Source: Mesorhizobium waimense (GTDB lineage: Bacteria > Pseudomonadota > Alphaproteobacteria > Rhizobiales > Rhizobiaceae). Taken from it: 64,000 nucleotides of DNA. The DNA lies in assembly GCF_003601975.1 (NCBI RefSeq), contig NZ_QZWZ01000006.1:124001-188000 (forward strand), given 5' to 3'. Below are positions 1-9,303 of the stretch, one piece after another. Position numbers and translations under genes: made by a program. The notes under the pieces are model-generated. The model did not search any database and was not told where the DNA came from. It saw only the letters and a program-made list of their open reading frames with translations. Within the stretch, counting starts at the first letter, position 1. Each line of letters starts with the position of its first letter.

Positions 1-1543
1 CGGCGTCTACCTGCAGCTGCACGCCTATATGCTGCGCATCGCGGTGCCCTACGGCACGCTGAACAGCCAGCAGCTGCGCATGCTCGGCCACATCGCCCGC
101 AAATACGACAAGGGCTATGGCCATTTCACGACGCGCCAGAACATCCAGTTCAACTGGCCGGCGCTGTCGGACATCCCGGCGATCCTGGCGGATCTGGCCA
201 GCGTCGAAATGCACGCCATCCAGACCAGCGGCAACTGCATCCGCAACGTCACAGCGGACCATTTCGCCGGTGCCGCCGCCGACGAGGTCGCCGATCCGCG
301 CCCCTATGCCGAAATCCTGCGGCAATGGTCGTCGGTGCATCCGGAGTTTTCGTTCCTGCCGCGCAAGTTCAAGATCGCGGTGACCGGGGCCGAGCGCGAC
401 CGCGCCGCCATCCAGACGCATGATATCGGCCTGCATCTGAAGAAGAACGAAGCCGGCGAGCTCGGCTTCGCCGTCTATGTCGGTGGTGGCCAGGGCCGCA
501 CGCCTATGGTCGCCAAGAGGATCCGCGACTTCCTGCCGGAAGCCGACCTTCTGTCCTACTGCACCGCGATCCTGCGCGTTTACAACCTCTATGGCCGCCG
601 CGACAACAAGTACAAGGCGCGCATCAAGATCCTCGTCCACGAGACCGGGGTCGAGGAGATCACCCGCCAGATCGAGGCCGAATGGCAGGAGCTGAAGGAC
701 GCCGAACTGAAGCTGCCGGAAGCCGACATCCGCGCCATCGACGCCTATTTCGCGCCGCCGCAGCTGACCGCGCGGCCGGAAGGCGACGCAGCGGTGAAGC
801 TGGCACGGCTCGATTCCAAAAGCTTCTCCGAATGGCTTGACCAGAATGTCGTGACGCACCGCCACCCCGACTATGCGGCGGTGACGATCTCGCTCAAGGG
901 CATCGGCGAGGTGCCGGGCGACGCATCCGACAGCCAGATGGAAGCGGTCGCAGACATCGCCGAGAAATACGCCTTCGACGAGCTGCGCGTCAGCCATGAG
1001 CAGAACCTGATCCTGCCGCATGTCGCGCGCGCCGATCTCAAGGCGGTCTATGACGCGCTGGTCGACATCGGCCTGGCGACGGCCAATTCCAACCTGATCA
1101 GCGACATCATCTCGTGCCCCGGCCTCGACTATTGCGCGTTGGCCACGGCGCGCTCCATTCCGGTGGCGCAGGAAATCTCGCAGCGCTTCGCCTCGCTCGA
1201 GCGGCAGCGCGAGATCGGTGAGCTGAAGCTCAAGATCTCCGGCTGCATCAATGCCTGCGGCCATCACCATGTCGGCCATATCGGCATTCTCGGTGTCGAG
1301 AAGAAGGGCGCCGAGCTCTACCAGGTCACGCTCGGCGGCTCGGCCGACGAGAACACCTCGGTCGGCGAGATCATCGGCCGCGGCTTCTCGTCGGAAGAGA
1401 TCACCGACGCCATCGAGCAGATCGTCGAAACCTATCTCGGCCTTCGCCTCGATCCCTCAGAACGATTCATCGACGCCTACCGCAGAGTCGGTCCCGCGCC
1501 GTTCAAGGAGGCGCTTTATGCTGGCGAAACCAAGGCCGCTTGA
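1..1543 (+). CDS. cysI: Assimilatory sulfite reductase hemoprotein (nitrite/sulfite reductase family), 5' end cut off by the window
   Basis: Reduces sulfite to sulfide in cysteine biosynthesis using siroheme and a 4Fe-4S cluster. The frame is already open at base 2, so the true start lies upstream; about 513 residues are visible, against about 550 for the usual protein. The cluster/siroheme cysteines are present as C-x5-C (codons 1115 and 1133) and C-x3-C (codons 1244 and 1256), followed by GHH. Two ferredoxin-like half repeats and the nitrite/sulfite reductase core are recognisable. The stop overlaps the start of cysH by 26 bases, so the two are probably translationally coupled. A nitrite reductase role is possible for the family, but the cysH and DUF934 neighbours favour sulfite. 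Confidence 0.93.
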   Translation, partial: GVYLQLHAYMLRIAVPYGTLNSQQLRMLGHIARKYDKGYGHFTTRQNIQFNWPALSDIPAILADLASVEMHAIQTSGNCIRNVTADHFAGAAADEVADPRPYAEILRQWSSVHPEFSFLPRKFKIAVTGAERDRAAIQTHDIGLHLKKNEAGELGFAVYVGGGQGRTPMVAKRIRDFLPEADLLSYCTAILRVYNLYGRRDNKYKARIKILVHETGVEEITRQIEAEWQELKDAELKLPEADIRAIDAYFAPPQLTARPEGDAAVKLARLDSKSFSEWLDQNVVTHRHPDYAAVTISLKGIGEVPGDASDSQMEAVADIAEKYAFDELRVSHEQNLILPHVARADLKAVYDALVDIGLATANSNLISDIISCPGLDYCALATARSIPVAQEISQRFASLERQREIGELKLKISGCINACGHHHVGHIGILGVEKKGAELYQVTLGGSADENTSVGEIIGRGFSSEEITDAIEQIVETYLGLRLDPSERFIDAYRRVGPAPFKEALYAGETKAA

Positions 1544-2282
1544 CCGTATCGTCGACGTCGAGGCCGGCATCGCCGCCGAGGCGGCGGGGCTCGACGCGCT
1601 GTATGGTCACCTCAATCCGCTCCAGATCATCGAGCGCTCGACGAGGGAGATCTTTCGCGGCGGTATCGCTGCGGTGTCCTCCTTCGGCGCCGATTCGGCT
1701 GTGCTCCTGCACATGATCGCCGAGATCGACCGCACGCTGCCGGTGATTTTCCTCGATACCGGCAAGCATTTCGAAGAGACGCTCGGCTATCGCGACGCGC
1801 TCGCCGCCGATTTCGGCCTGACCGACGTCAGGGTGATCAAGCCCGATGGGGCCGCACTCGAGCGGGTCGATCCGACCGGCAACCTCAACGAGACCGACAC
1901 CGACGCCTGCTGCAATGTGCGCAAGGTCGAGCCGCTGGCGCGCGGCGTCGAACCGTTCCGCGCCTGGCTCACCGGACGCAAGCGCTTCCAGGCCTCGACG
2001 CGGGCGGCGCTTCCCGTCTTCGAGGCGGTCGGCTCGCGCATCCGCATCAACCCGCTGGCGCACTGGACGACGTCGGACCAGGCCGCCTACATGCGCGCGC
2101 ATGCGCTGCGTGAAAATCCGCTGGTCGCCTATGGCTATCTGTCGATCGGTTGCTTCCCGTGCACGCAGCCGGTACAGCCGGGCGAGGATGCGCGCAGCGG
2201 CCGCTGGGCCGGCCATGCCAAGACCGAGTGCGGCATCCATCTGTCGGGACTGGAGAAGTCGCTGACCGACGCATCGCTTTAG
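1518..2282 (+). CDS. cysH: Phosphoadenylyl-/adenylyl-sulfate reductase, iron-sulfur type
   Basis: Reduces activated sulfate (APS or PAPS) to sulfite with thioredoxin, the step before CysI. The open frame runs farther upstream, but ATG 1518 is preceded by AAGGAGG at 1507-1513 and gives 254 residues, normal for the family. A Cys-Cys pair near residue 131 (DACCNVRK) and a C-x2-C near residue 212 (GCFPCTQ) are the 4Fe-4S ligands that mark plant/bacterial APS reductases; enteric PAPS reductases lack them. The ECGIH motif near the C-terminus holds the catalytic cysteine. The cluster ligands make APS the more likely substrate, which is an inference from the family. Confidence 0.93.
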   Translation: MLAKPRPLDRIVDVEAGIAAEAAGLDALYGHLNPLQIIERSTREIFRGGIAAVSSFGADSAVLLHMIAEIDRTLPVIFLDTGKHFEETLGYRDALAADFGLTDVRVIKPDGAALERVDPTGNLNETDTDACCNVRKVEPLARGVEPFRAWLTGRKRFQASTRAALPVFEAVGSRIRINPLAHWTTSDQAAYMRAHALRENPLVAYGYLSIGCFPCTQPVQPGEDARSGRWAGHAKTECGIHLSGLEKSLTDASL

Positions 2283-2399
2283 GGTATGTTGGTGTTCAGC
2301 CGGCCTGCAAACGGTGGTTTCCTGCGCTTCCGGTGCTCACGTACCAAAAGCCGCTGACCGGCGCGCCGCTCCAGAAATTTTGTGCTTTAGGAACTTTTG

Positions 2400-2930
2400 A
2401 TGACTGAATCGACGACGGAGACCCGCCTCTGGACCCCGACGGGTTTCCGCGAGGACGAGTGGATTCATGCCGAAAGCGCCGATGCACTTACCGGCAATGG
2501 CCGCTTCATCCTGCCGCTGCTGGCGTTTCTGGGGCTCGACGCGGACGTGCGCCGATCGGCGAAGGAGCGCCTCGGCGTCCAGCTTATGCCGGGCGACGAA
2601 CTGGACAAGATCGCCGGGCTGCTCGACCAGCTGTCGCTGGTGGCGCTGGCCTTTCCGGCGTTCAATGACGGGCGGTCCTTCTCCAAGGGCGAATTGCTGC
2701 GCGCGCGCTATCATTTCCAGGGTGCCGTCCGCGCCACCGGCCAGGTTCTGGTCGACCAGCTGCCGCATATGCTGCGGCTCGGTTTCGACGAGTTCGAAGT
2801 GTCGAACCCGGTGCTGTTGAAGCGGCTCGAGGAAGGCCGTACCGGTGGCCTGCCGCTCTATTATCAGCCGGCCGCCGAGCCGGAGGCGAAGGGGCCGAAA
2901 TATTCCTGGCGGCGCAAACGCACGGGCTGA
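2400..2930 (+). CDS. DUF934 family protein of the sulfate assimilation cluster
   Basis: A 176-residue soluble protein of the DUF934 family, which in many proteobacteria sits directly after cysI/cysH. Its biochemical role is not established; the constant neighbourhood suggests an accessory part in sulfite or APS reduction. ATG 2400 is chosen over the adjoining TTG 2397. A hydrophobic alpha-helical core, a ...DELDKIAGLLDQL... segment and a conserved GAVRATGQVL..Q..ML.R.GFD stretch are visible. It follows cysH after 117 bases on the same strand and is probably the last gene of the operon. Confidence 0.85.
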   Translation: MTESTTETRLWTPTGFREDEWIHAESADALTGNGRFILPLLAFLGLDADVRRSAKERLGVQLMPGDELDKIAGLLDQLSLVALAFPAFNDGRSFSKGELLRARYHFQGAVRATGQVLVDQLPHMLRLGFDEFEVSNPVLLKRLEEGRTGGLPLYYQPAAEPEAKGPKYSWRRKRTG

Positions 2931-3027
2931 CCCTGCGGCAACGCGCTGACGTCTTTACAATGCTCGCAAGCAAGCCTTCTCTTGGGCATCCGGACGGAAA
3001 CATCCGCCGGATGATCGGGAGGAGATC

Positions 3028-4635
3028 ATGCGCTACGACTATGTCATCGCCGGTGGCGGTTCCGCCGGCTGCACGCTGGCTGCAAGGCTCTCTGAAGATC
3101 CCTCGAAGACGGTCTGCCTGATCGAAGCCGGCGGCGCCGGCAAGGACCTGTTCATCCGCGCGCCGGCGGGCGTCATTGCGCTGCTGCCGGGGCGGCCGAA
3201 GATCAACAACTGGGCCTTCGAGACGGTGCCGCAGCAAGGGCTTGGCGGCCGCAAGGGCTACCAGCCGCGCGGCAAGACGCTTGGCGGGTCCAGCGCCATC
3301 AACGCCATGCTCTATGTTCGCGGGCATCGCAGCGACTACGACGGATGGGCCGACCTTGGTTGCGACGGCTGGTCATGGGACGAGGTGCTGCCCTATTTCC
3401 GGCGCGCCGAAGGCAATCAGCGCGGCACCGACGCGTTGCATGGCGGGGATGGGCCGTTGCGGGTTGGCGAGCAGCAGGAGCCGCGTCCTGTCGCCCGGGC
3501 CTTTGTCGAGGCCTGCGGCGAAAACCAGATCCGGCGCAACGACGACTTCAACGGAGCCGAGCAGGAGGGGGCGGGGCTCTATCAGGTGACGCAATTCTGG
3601 GGTGAGCGCCGCAATGGCGAACGCTGCTCGGCCGCTGCCGCCTATCTGCATCCGGCCATGGACCGGCCGAACCTGACTGTTGTCACCGGGGCGCATGCGA
3701 CACGGATCGTCCTCGACGGCAAGCGCGCCACGGGCCTGCGCTACCGTGCCGGCAAAACCGAGACCGTCGCGGAGGCAAAGCGCGAGGTCGTCGTCTGCGG
3801 CGGCGCCTTTGGCTCGCCGCAGCTGCTGCTGTTGTCCGGCATCGGCCCGGCGGCCGAACTGGCGATGCACGGCATTCCGGTCGTCCATGAGGTGCCAGGC
3901 GTCGGCAAGAACCTGCAGGACCATCTCGATTTCATCATGGCCTGGACGTCGGGGGATGCCGACATGATGGGCATCGGCCTGCGCGGCACGCCCGGATTGC
4001 TCGGGCATATGCTGCGCTGGCGCAAGAACGGCACCGGCATGATCGCCACGCCCTATGCGGAAGCCGGCGCCTTCCTCAAATCCGATCCGGCGATTGGAAG
4101 GCCCGACCTGCAACTGCATTTCTGCATCGCCATCGTCGACGACCACGGCCGCAAGCTGCATATGGGTTACGGCTTTTCCTGCCATGTCTGCGTGCTCCGG
4201 CCCTATTCGCGCGGCGAGGTCGGCCTGTCGTCGCCGGACCCGCTGGGGCCGCCGCGCATCGATCCGCGCTTTCTCGAGGACGAGCGCGATGCCGCCCTTC
4301 TGCTCAAGGGGGTCAAGACGATGCGCGGCATATTGGAGGCGCCGGCGCTGGCGAAATACCGCCGCAAGGAAATCTACACCGCCGGCGTTTCAAGCGATGC
4401 CGAACTGATGGCGCATATCAGGGCCCGCGCCGACACGATCTACCACCCGGCCGGCACCTGCAGGATGGGGGTCGACGACATGGCCGTCGTTGACCCGCAA
4501 CTCAAGGTGAGGGGGATGCAGGGGCTGCGCGTCGTCGATGCCTCGGTGATGCCGACCCTGATCGGCGGCAACACCAATGCGCCGACAATCATGATTGCCG
4601 AGAAGGCGGCGGACATGATCCGCGCGGCCGCCTGA
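3028..4635 (+). CDS. GMC family oxidoreductase (choline/alcohol dehydrogenase-like)
   Basis: FAD-dependent glucose-methanol-choline oxidoreductase of 535 residues. The N-terminal dinucleotide fold [13 protein letters not shown] starts at residue 8. The GMC signature [16 protein letters not shown] lies near residues 77-92, and the catalytic histidine sits in [10 protein letters not shown] near residue 475, followed by [10 protein letters not shown]. An AGGAG ribosome site lies just before ATG 3028. The family oxidises primary alcohols to aldehydes; this member resembles choline dehydrogenase and AlkJ-type alcohol dehydrogenases. No betB, betC or choline transporter is adjacent, so choline cannot be asserted as the substrate. 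There is no signal peptide, so it acts in the cytoplasm or at the inner membrane face. Confidence 0.88.
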   Translation: MRYDYVIAGGGSAGCTLAARLSEDPSKTVCLIEAGGAGKDLFIRAPAGVIALLPGRPKINNWAFETVPQQGLGGRKGYQPRGKTLGGSSAINAMLYVRGHRSDYDGWADLGCDGWSWDEVLPYFRRAEGNQRGTDALHGGDGPLRVGEQQEPRPVARAFVEACGENQIRRNDDFNGAEQEGAGLYQVTQFWGERRNGERCSAAAAYLHPAMDRPNLTVVTGAHATRIVLDGKRATGLRYRAGKTETVAEAKREVVVCGGAFGSPQLLLLSGIGPAAELAMHGIPVVHEVPGVGKNLQDHLDFIMAWTSGDADMMGIGLRGTPGLLGHMLRWRKNGTGMIATPYAEAGAFLKSDPAIGRPDLQLHFCIAIVDDHGRKLHMGYGFSCHVCVLRPYSRGEVGLSSPDPLGPPRIDPRFLEDERDAALLLKGVKTMRGILEAPALAKYRRKEIYTAGVSSDAELMAHIRARADTIYHPAGTCRMGVDDMAVVDPQLKVRGMQGLRVVDASVMPTLIGGNTNAPTIMIAEKAADMIRAAA

Positions 4636-4827
4636 TCGGTTTTGTTGGTCGGACCAGGATTGCCGTTCGGACGCCGGGAGCAAGGGCTTGGCCGGTTTCT
4701 TAACAAAGGCAACACAATCTGGTCAGACCAAATGCGCGATTTGCGCTTTTCCTTTCGCTGTCTTGCCCTTAGGATAGGTCCATTATTTCGAGATCCGAAA
4801 TAAATGTCCAGCAAGGGAGGAACCGGA

Positions 4828-5448
4828 ATGGCAGGCAAGAAGATATTGATGCTCGTTGGCGAGTTCAGCGAGGAGTACGAGATTTTCGTCTTCGAACAGG
4901 CCATGCACGCGGTTGGCCATACGGTGCATGTCGTGTGCCCGGACAAGAAGGCAGGCGACATATTGAAGACGTCGCTGCACGATTTCGAAGGCCATCAGAC
5001 CTATACGGAAAAGCTCGGCCACGACTACATCCTCAACAAGACCTTTGCCGAGGTGAATCCGGCCGATTACGACGCCGTCTATGCGGCCGGCGGGCGCGGG
5101 CCGGAATATATCCGCATCGACAAGCGGGTGCAGGCGCTGGTCAGGCATTTCCATGAGACCGGCAAGCCGATCTTCACCATCTGCCACGGCGTACAGATCC
5201 TGATCGCGGTCGACGGCGTGGTGCGCGGCAGGGAAGTCGCGGCGCTGCAATATTGTGAGCCGGAGGTCACGCTGGCCGGCGGCATCTACATCGACGTCGC
5301 GCCGACCGGCGCCCATGTTGACGGCAATCTGGTGTCGGCCAAGGGCTGGCCGGGCCTCGCCGCCTTCATGCGGGAATGCCTGAAAGTGCTCGGCACCGAA
5401 ATCCGCGACGGCAAGGCCCTGATGCGCGACGAGCGCAAGGCGGCCTGA
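4828..5448 (+). CDS. DJ-1/PfpI family protein
   Basis: A 206-residue class I glutamine amidotransferase-like protein of the DJ-1/PfpI superfamily (proteases, chaperones, glyoxalases, hydratases). The nucleophile elbow FTICHGVQ carries the reactive Cys near residue 119, and a preceding E in the GEFSEEYE segment could be the partner acid. ATG 4828 is preferred over ATG 4804 because AAGGGAGG lies seven bases before it; the longer start would add eight residues. It follows the GMC gene by 192 bases and may be transcribed separately. The exact activity cannot be read from sequence; detoxification of reactive carbonyls is a reasonable family-level guess. Confidence 0.85.
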   Translation: MAGKKILMLVGEFSEEYEIFVFEQAMHAVGHTVHVVCPDKKAGDILKTSLHDFEGHQTYTEKLGHDYILNKTFAEVNPADYDAVYAAGGRGPEYIRIDKRVQALVRHFHETGKPIFTICHGVQILIAVDGVVRGREVAALQYCEPEVTLAGGIYIDVAPTGAHVDGNLVSAKGWPGLAAFMRECLKVLGTEIRDGKALMRDERKAA

Positions 5449-5496
5449 ACGGACCAAAGGGAGATACCCGCCGCACCGCTGGTGCGGCGGTCAATT

Positions 5497-6519
5497 CTAC
5501 GCGGCCATCCGCGCTTCGCGGAACGACACCAGCTTGCGGCGGTTTTCATCCCACAGCGCCAGCTTGACGCAGCGCAGGCTGTCGAGGAGCGTGACGCGGC
5601 CGATGCCGCGCAGTTCCGGATAATCCCGCAGCACTTCCGGAAGCCGGTAGCAGGGCACCTTGGCCGAGAGATGGTGGACGTGGTGGACGCCGATATTGCC
5701 GGTGAACCAGTTCAGCACGGCCGGCAGGTCGTAGTAGGACGATCCATGCAGCGCGGCATGCTGGAATTCCCATTCGGAATCCTTCGCCCACTCGGTCTCC
5801 TCGAACTGGTGCTGGACGTAGAACAGCCAGACGCCGGCCGAACCGGCGAGGATGACGATCGGCAAGTGGACGACCAGGAATGCGCCTAGTCCGACGAACC
5901 AGATGAGGATCGCGGCGGCAAGCGCGATGCCGAGATTGGTCGTCATCGACGACACCCAGGGCGTCAGGCCGCCCCGCATCATGCCGACCGGCAGCCTTTG
6001 CTCGAAGATGAAAAGCCATATCGGCCCGAGGCCGAACATGACCAGCGGATGACGGTAGAGGCGGTAGGCAAGCCGACCCCGCCATGACATCTGCCGGTAT
6101 TCGGCGACGGTCAGGGTCTTGATGTCGCCCATGCCGCGCTCGTCGAGATTGCCGGCGCTGGCGTGATGGGTGGCGTGGGCGCGCCGCCAGCAATCATAGG
6201 GCGTCAGCGTCAGGACGCCGAGCGCGCGGCCGATCCAGTCGTCCGCATAGCGATTGGCGAAGAAGGAGCCATGGCCGCAGTCATGCTGGATCATGAAGAT
6301 GCGCACCAGAAACCCGGCAGCGGGAAGAATGAGGATCAAACCCCACCAGTGGCCGTAGGAATAGGCGGCCGAAGAGAGCGCCCAGAGTGTGACGAACGGA
6401 ATGAGGGTGATGGCAAGTTCGAGGGCGCTACGCCGCCGGTCAGGCTTCTTGTAGCGCGCTAGTATCTTCAGCCAGGCGCGCTTGCTGTTGGCAACCGCCT
6501 CGGGGGAAATCATGTTCAT
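5497..6519 (-). CDS. Membrane fatty acid desaturase
   Basis: Integral-membrane di-iron desaturase of 340 residues. All three histidine boxes are present: HDCGH near residue 93, HATHH near residue 130 and HHVHH near residue 275, with four or more hydrophobic segments between them. It inserts a double bond into an acyl chain of membrane lipid or acyl-CoA using oxygen. No ferredoxin or reductase partner is adjacent. The start is uncertain: neither ATG 6519 nor ATG 6513 has a clear ribosome site. The gene is convergent with the DJ-1 gene (48 bases between stops). The position of the new double bond cannot be told from the sequence. Confidence 0.9.
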   Translation of the reverse strand: MNMISPEAVANSKRAWLKILARYKKPDRRRSALELAITLIPFVTLWALSSAAYSYGHWWGLILILPAAGFLVRIFMIQHDCGHGSFFANRYADDWIGRALGVLTLTPYDCWRRAHATHHASAGNLDERGMGDIKTLTVAEYRQMSWRGRLAYRLYRHPLVMFGLGPIWLFIFEQRLPVGMMRGGLTPWVSSMTTNLGIALAAAILIWFVGLGAFLVVHLPIVILAGSAGVWLFYVQHQFEETEWAKDSEWEFQHAALHGSSYYDLPAVLNWFTGNIGVHHVHHLSAKVPCYRLPEVLRDYPELRGIGRVTLLDSLRCVKLALWDENRRKLVSFREARMAA

Positions 6520-6646
6520 CAGGAAGCATAAGCATCAGGCTCCGCCGCCGCAAGGCAAAGCTCACGCAAAATTACTGCGCGTAATTGTCGCGCGATGGCA
6601 GGCCATGACGGCTGCGACCGATGTTCCCGTCTTCAGGAATCCACGC

Positions 6647-6844
6647 CTAATGGCGCTCGCTGGCGGCGACGCTGGCCTCCGCCCCGTCAAGACGGTCGAG
6701 CAACTCCCTGAGATGCTCGGGCAGGTCGGCCTGCAGGCGGAATGCCGGCAGGGTGCGCAGGAACCGCTTCGTCGTCTCGGTGCCGACCTGGCGCTTGATA
6801 TCGGCGGCGAGTTCCTCGCGCCTGTTGCGCTTGTTGCCTGTCAT
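6647..6844 (-). CDS. Small hypothetical charged protein
   Basis: A 65-residue, highly charged, helix-prone protein with no cysteine, signal peptide or membrane segment. It starts MTGNKRNRREELAADIKR and looks like a small cytosolic adaptor or regulator; I do not recognise a family. A GGGA sits four bases before the ATG. The frame has normal high-GC codon usage with third-position G/C, and no longer frame on either strand competes convincingly. It lies between the desaturase and grpE, transcribed away from grpE. Confidence 0.5.
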   Translation of the reverse strand: MTGNKRNRREELAADIKRQVGTETTKRFLRTLPAFRLQADLPEHLRELLDRLDGAEASVAASERH

Positions 6845-6991
6845 TGTCCCAAAATCCTGTGTTGGCTTCGAAACTCCTCCAGACCGGTAATGGTTCCCGC
6901 ATTGCAGCGGCCTGGCAAGAAAAGCCGGCCGTTACGGTAAAATTTGAATTAATATCGAAAGACCATCGGCAGCCTCCAGTATGGCTTGCCC

Positions 6992-7020
6992 CTTGATTTT
7001 TGGCCGCCAAACCTCGATAT
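6992..7020 (+). promoter_or_regulatory. Candidate sigma-32 (RpoH) heat-shock promoter of grpE
   Basis: CTTGAT at 6992-6997, a 17-base spacer and CGATAT at 7015-7020 each match the alphaproteobacterial RpoH consensus (CTTGAA, 17-18 bases, CCATNT) at 5 of 6 positions. The -10 lies 42 bases before the grpE start. No CIRCE element or hrcA gene is nearby. It is a motif match only. Confidence 0.55.
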
Positions 7021-7062
7021 CGGGCGCAAATCCAGACCATTTGAAAATGACGGGAAACGGCG

Positions 7063-7701
7063 ATGAGCGACCAGGCAAAAGACGAACGCGCGCCCGAGGA
7101 AATCGAAGCCACTGAGGCAGCGGTGGGCGAACGGACCGAAGGCAGCGTCGACGGCGACTACGAAGCGCTTGTGCGGCTGCTGAAGGAAAACGAGGAACTG
7201 AAGGATCGCGCCCTTCGCGTTGCTGCCGAGATGGAGAATCTGCGCCGCCGCACAGCGCGCGACGTGCATGACGCGCGCACCTATGCGGTCGCCAATTTCG
7301 CCCGCGACATGCTGTCGGTGTCGGACAATCTGCGCCGCGCGCTCGATGCCGTCCCGGACGAGGCCAAGGCTGCGGGCGATGCCGGTTTCAAGGCGCTGAT
7401 CGAGGGCGTCGACCTCACCGAACGTGCCATGCTGTCGGCACTGGAGCGACATGGCGTGAAAAAGCTCGCGCCGGAAGGCGAGAAGTTCGACCCCAATTTC
7501 CATCAGGCGATGTTCGAGGTGCCCAACCCCGAGGTTCCCGCCGGCACCGTCGTCCAGGTGGTGCAGCCGGGCTATTCGATCGGCGAGCGCGTGCTCAGGC
7601 CGGCGATGGTCGGCGTCGCCAAGGGCGGCCCCAAGCAGGCGGCAGGCGAAGCGCCGGTCGAGCCGGGGCCTGTCAATGAGCAGGCGGAAAAGGACGCATG
7701 A
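7063..7701 (+). CDS. grpE: GrpE, nucleotide exchange factor of DnaK
   Basis: A 212-residue GrpE. An acidic N-terminus (residues 1-45) leads into a long coiled-coil helix rich in E/R (about residues 45-80, with [12 protein letters not shown]), then a four-helix segment and the C-terminal beta domain ([32 protein letters not shown]). It releases ADP from DnaK in the DnaK-DnaJ-GrpE chaperone cycle. In many Gram-negative bacteria hrcA precedes it; here a small unrelated ORF on the opposite strand does. A sigma-32-like promoter is placed at 6992-7020. Confidence 0.97.
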   Translation: MSDQAKDERAPEEIEATEAAVGERTEGSVDGDYEALVRLLKENEELKDRALRVAAEMENLRRRTARDVHDARTYAVANFARDMLSVSDNLRRALDAVPDEAKAAGDAGFKALIEGVDLTERAMLSALERHGVKKLAPEGEKFDPNFHQAMFEVPNPEVPAGTVVQVVQPGYSIGERVLRPAMVGVAKGGPKQAAGEAPVEPGPVNEQAEKDA

Positions 7702-7833
7702 ACGGGGAATAGCGCGCCATTTGGGCCGCAACCGCCATCAAAGCTGGAGGCATGATCGACCGCCCCGAAACCTGTCTGCTTCAAGGGCGATCAACCCAGT
7801 TGCCACTTCTGCTGTGCAGCGCTTGCCATGTCC

Positions 7834-8613
7834 TCAGCCAAGCAGTTCGCACCCATAGCGGCGGACCACATCGGGAAATGTCTCCATGTCCGGCATTCCT
7901 TCGCCGTCCGGAGGGATGCATCTGTCGCCGGCGGGCACGCTGGTCGCCCTCAAAAGGTCCTCGAAACCGCCGGGCGTGAAGAGGAACAGCATTCGGGCCG
8001 GCCCACGCTTGACCGTATAGCGGTGCGGCACATCGCGTGGCCCAAAGAGAAACGAACCGGGCCCAGCCATGATCTTCTTGCCGCCGATCTCGAACTCGAT
8101 CTCGCCTTCCATCACCTGGAATGACTCGTCCTCGCGATGATGGACATGCAGCGGCGCCTCGCCTTCGTTCTCGAGCACTTCGACCAGCGTGAACTGGCCC
8201 GCCGTCTGGGCTGCCGTCGCCTTGATCACTGCCAGCGAGCCAAGCCACCAGCGCGCCTCTCCTTCCAGGGCGTGACTGCAAAAGGCGCTGGGGATTCCCC
8301 TGTCAGCTTCACCGCCAGCCACGGCCGCCACAGAGTGGTAGCCGACCTTCAGCGAGGCGATGTTGACCATCGAGCAATAGTTTTTGATGCCGGGCAGCGT
8401 GGACCAGACCTCTCTGGCCGCCTTTGCGCTGTCCATGTCCGCCCATTCGAATATTTCCGTCCAGCCTCCCTCGGATTTGAGGAGGCGACGATTGAGGAAA
8501 CCCTCGAGCATCCGCACCTCATCATTCACTTCATCCTTGGTTTGCAGGAACATCTGCTCGGTGAATCCGGGCTTCAATGCAAATTCGGTGACTTCAACGA
8601 CTTTCGTGTCCAT
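7834..8613 (-). CDS. Fusion of an ABM/Dabb-like monooxygenase domain with a cupin
   Basis: A 259-residue two-domain protein. Residues 1 to about 95 resemble the ferredoxin-like antibiotic biosynthesis monooxygenase/Dabb fold (VVEVTEFALKPG at the first strand, FLNRRLLKSEGGWTEIFEW). Residues about 115-245 are a cupin like the quercetinase-type single-domain proteins, with the metal motif HVHHREDESFQVMEGE and a second motif containing GPRDVPHRY. AAGGAGG lies five bases before ATG 8613, so a single start is well supported. It lies 58 bases downstream of a TetR gene on the same strand and is probably its target. The substrate is unknown; oxidation of an aromatic or polyketide-like compound is a family-level guess. 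Confidence 0.8.
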   Translation of the reverse strand: MDTKVVEVTEFALKPGFTEQMFLQTKDEVNDEVRMLEGFLNRRLLKSEGGWTEIFEWADMDSAKAAREVWSTLPGIKNYCSMVNIASLKVGYHSVAAVAGGEADRGIPSAFCSHALEGEARWWLGSLAVIKATAAQTAGQFTLVEVLENEGEAPLHVHHREDESFQVMEGEIEFEIGGKKIMAGPGSFLFGPRDVPHRYTVKRGPARMLFLFTPGGFEDLLRATSVPAGDRCIPPDGEGMPDMETFPDVVRRYGCELLG

Positions 8614-8671
8614 GACTTCCTCCTTTGCTATCTGGCTTTCGCCCTTGTTTCGCCTCCCCCAATCTCTTCGT

Positions 8672-9283
8672 TCAAGACGTGCTCGTCCGGCCCTTGCCCT
8701 TGAGCCAGCAGAGCGCCATTCCCGTTGCCGTTTCGGCGGCGAGATCCATTGTCATGCCGCGTATCCGCATCGCGTTGAATGTCGGGAAGTCGAACAGGAA
8801 GCTGATTGCCTGAACGGCATCATCGCCAGGATCGTCCTTGGCGAGCGCCTCTCGCACGAAGCCGGCCACCATGTTCCGCAGATACTCTTCCCATTCCCGC
8901 ATGACCGGAAGCTCCCGCTCGCGCAGGTCGCTCTCGAGATGCCGTCCGCCGCGGTGGTAGAAGGCGAACAGCGCGTTCGCGACCCGGCTTAACCGCTCTT
9001 TAGGGTCGGTCGCCCCGCCGATTATCTCCGTCACTGATTCAGGCGATGGAGGACGCAGGCGCTCCATCAGCAATTCGCCGCAGGCAGGCACCAGGTCATC
9101 CAGGGTAGGAAAGTGCTTGTAGACGGTGCCAACGGCGACATCGGCTTCCGTGGCGATGTCCTTCCAAGTCGTACCGAAGATGCCGTTCTGGGTGTGCAGC
9201 TTGATTGTCGCTTCGAGAATCCGCTGCCGCGTCTTCGCGAAGGCAGCAGTCCGGGAGCCCATGCTGTAGCGGCGAGGAGACAT
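8672..9283 (-). CDS. TetR/AcrR family transcriptional regulator
   Basis: A 203-residue repressor-type protein. The N-terminal helix-turn-helix covers roughly residues 17-65 (RQRILEATIKLH ... GTTWKDIATEADVAVGTVYKHF), with a variable helical ligand-binding domain after it. It is the first gene of a two-gene unit with the monooxygenase-cupin fusion. A TetR-type palindrome lies 20 bases upstream of its ATG (9304-9322), which suggests autoregulation together with control of the downstream enzyme. The inducer is unknown. A start at the internal ATG 9262 is possible but less complete at the N-terminus. Confidence 0.9.
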   Translation of the reverse strand: MSPRRYSMGSRTAAFAKTRQRILEATIKLHTQNGIFGTTWKDIATEADVAVGTVYKHFPTLDDLVPACGELLMERLRPPSPESVTEIIGGATDPKERLSRVANALFAFYHRGGRHLESDLRERELPVMREWEEYLRNMVAGFVREALAKDDPGDDAVQAISFLFDFPTFNAMRIRGMTMDLAAETATGMALCWLKGKGRTSTS

Positions 9284-9303
9284 AGGCGTCTACCCACATA
9301 ATT

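Noticed and set aside
7752..7979. Possible small gene after grpE with GGAGG directly before an ATG
   Set aside because: The ribosome site is only two bases from the ATG, and the frame runs antisense into the end of the cupin fusion.
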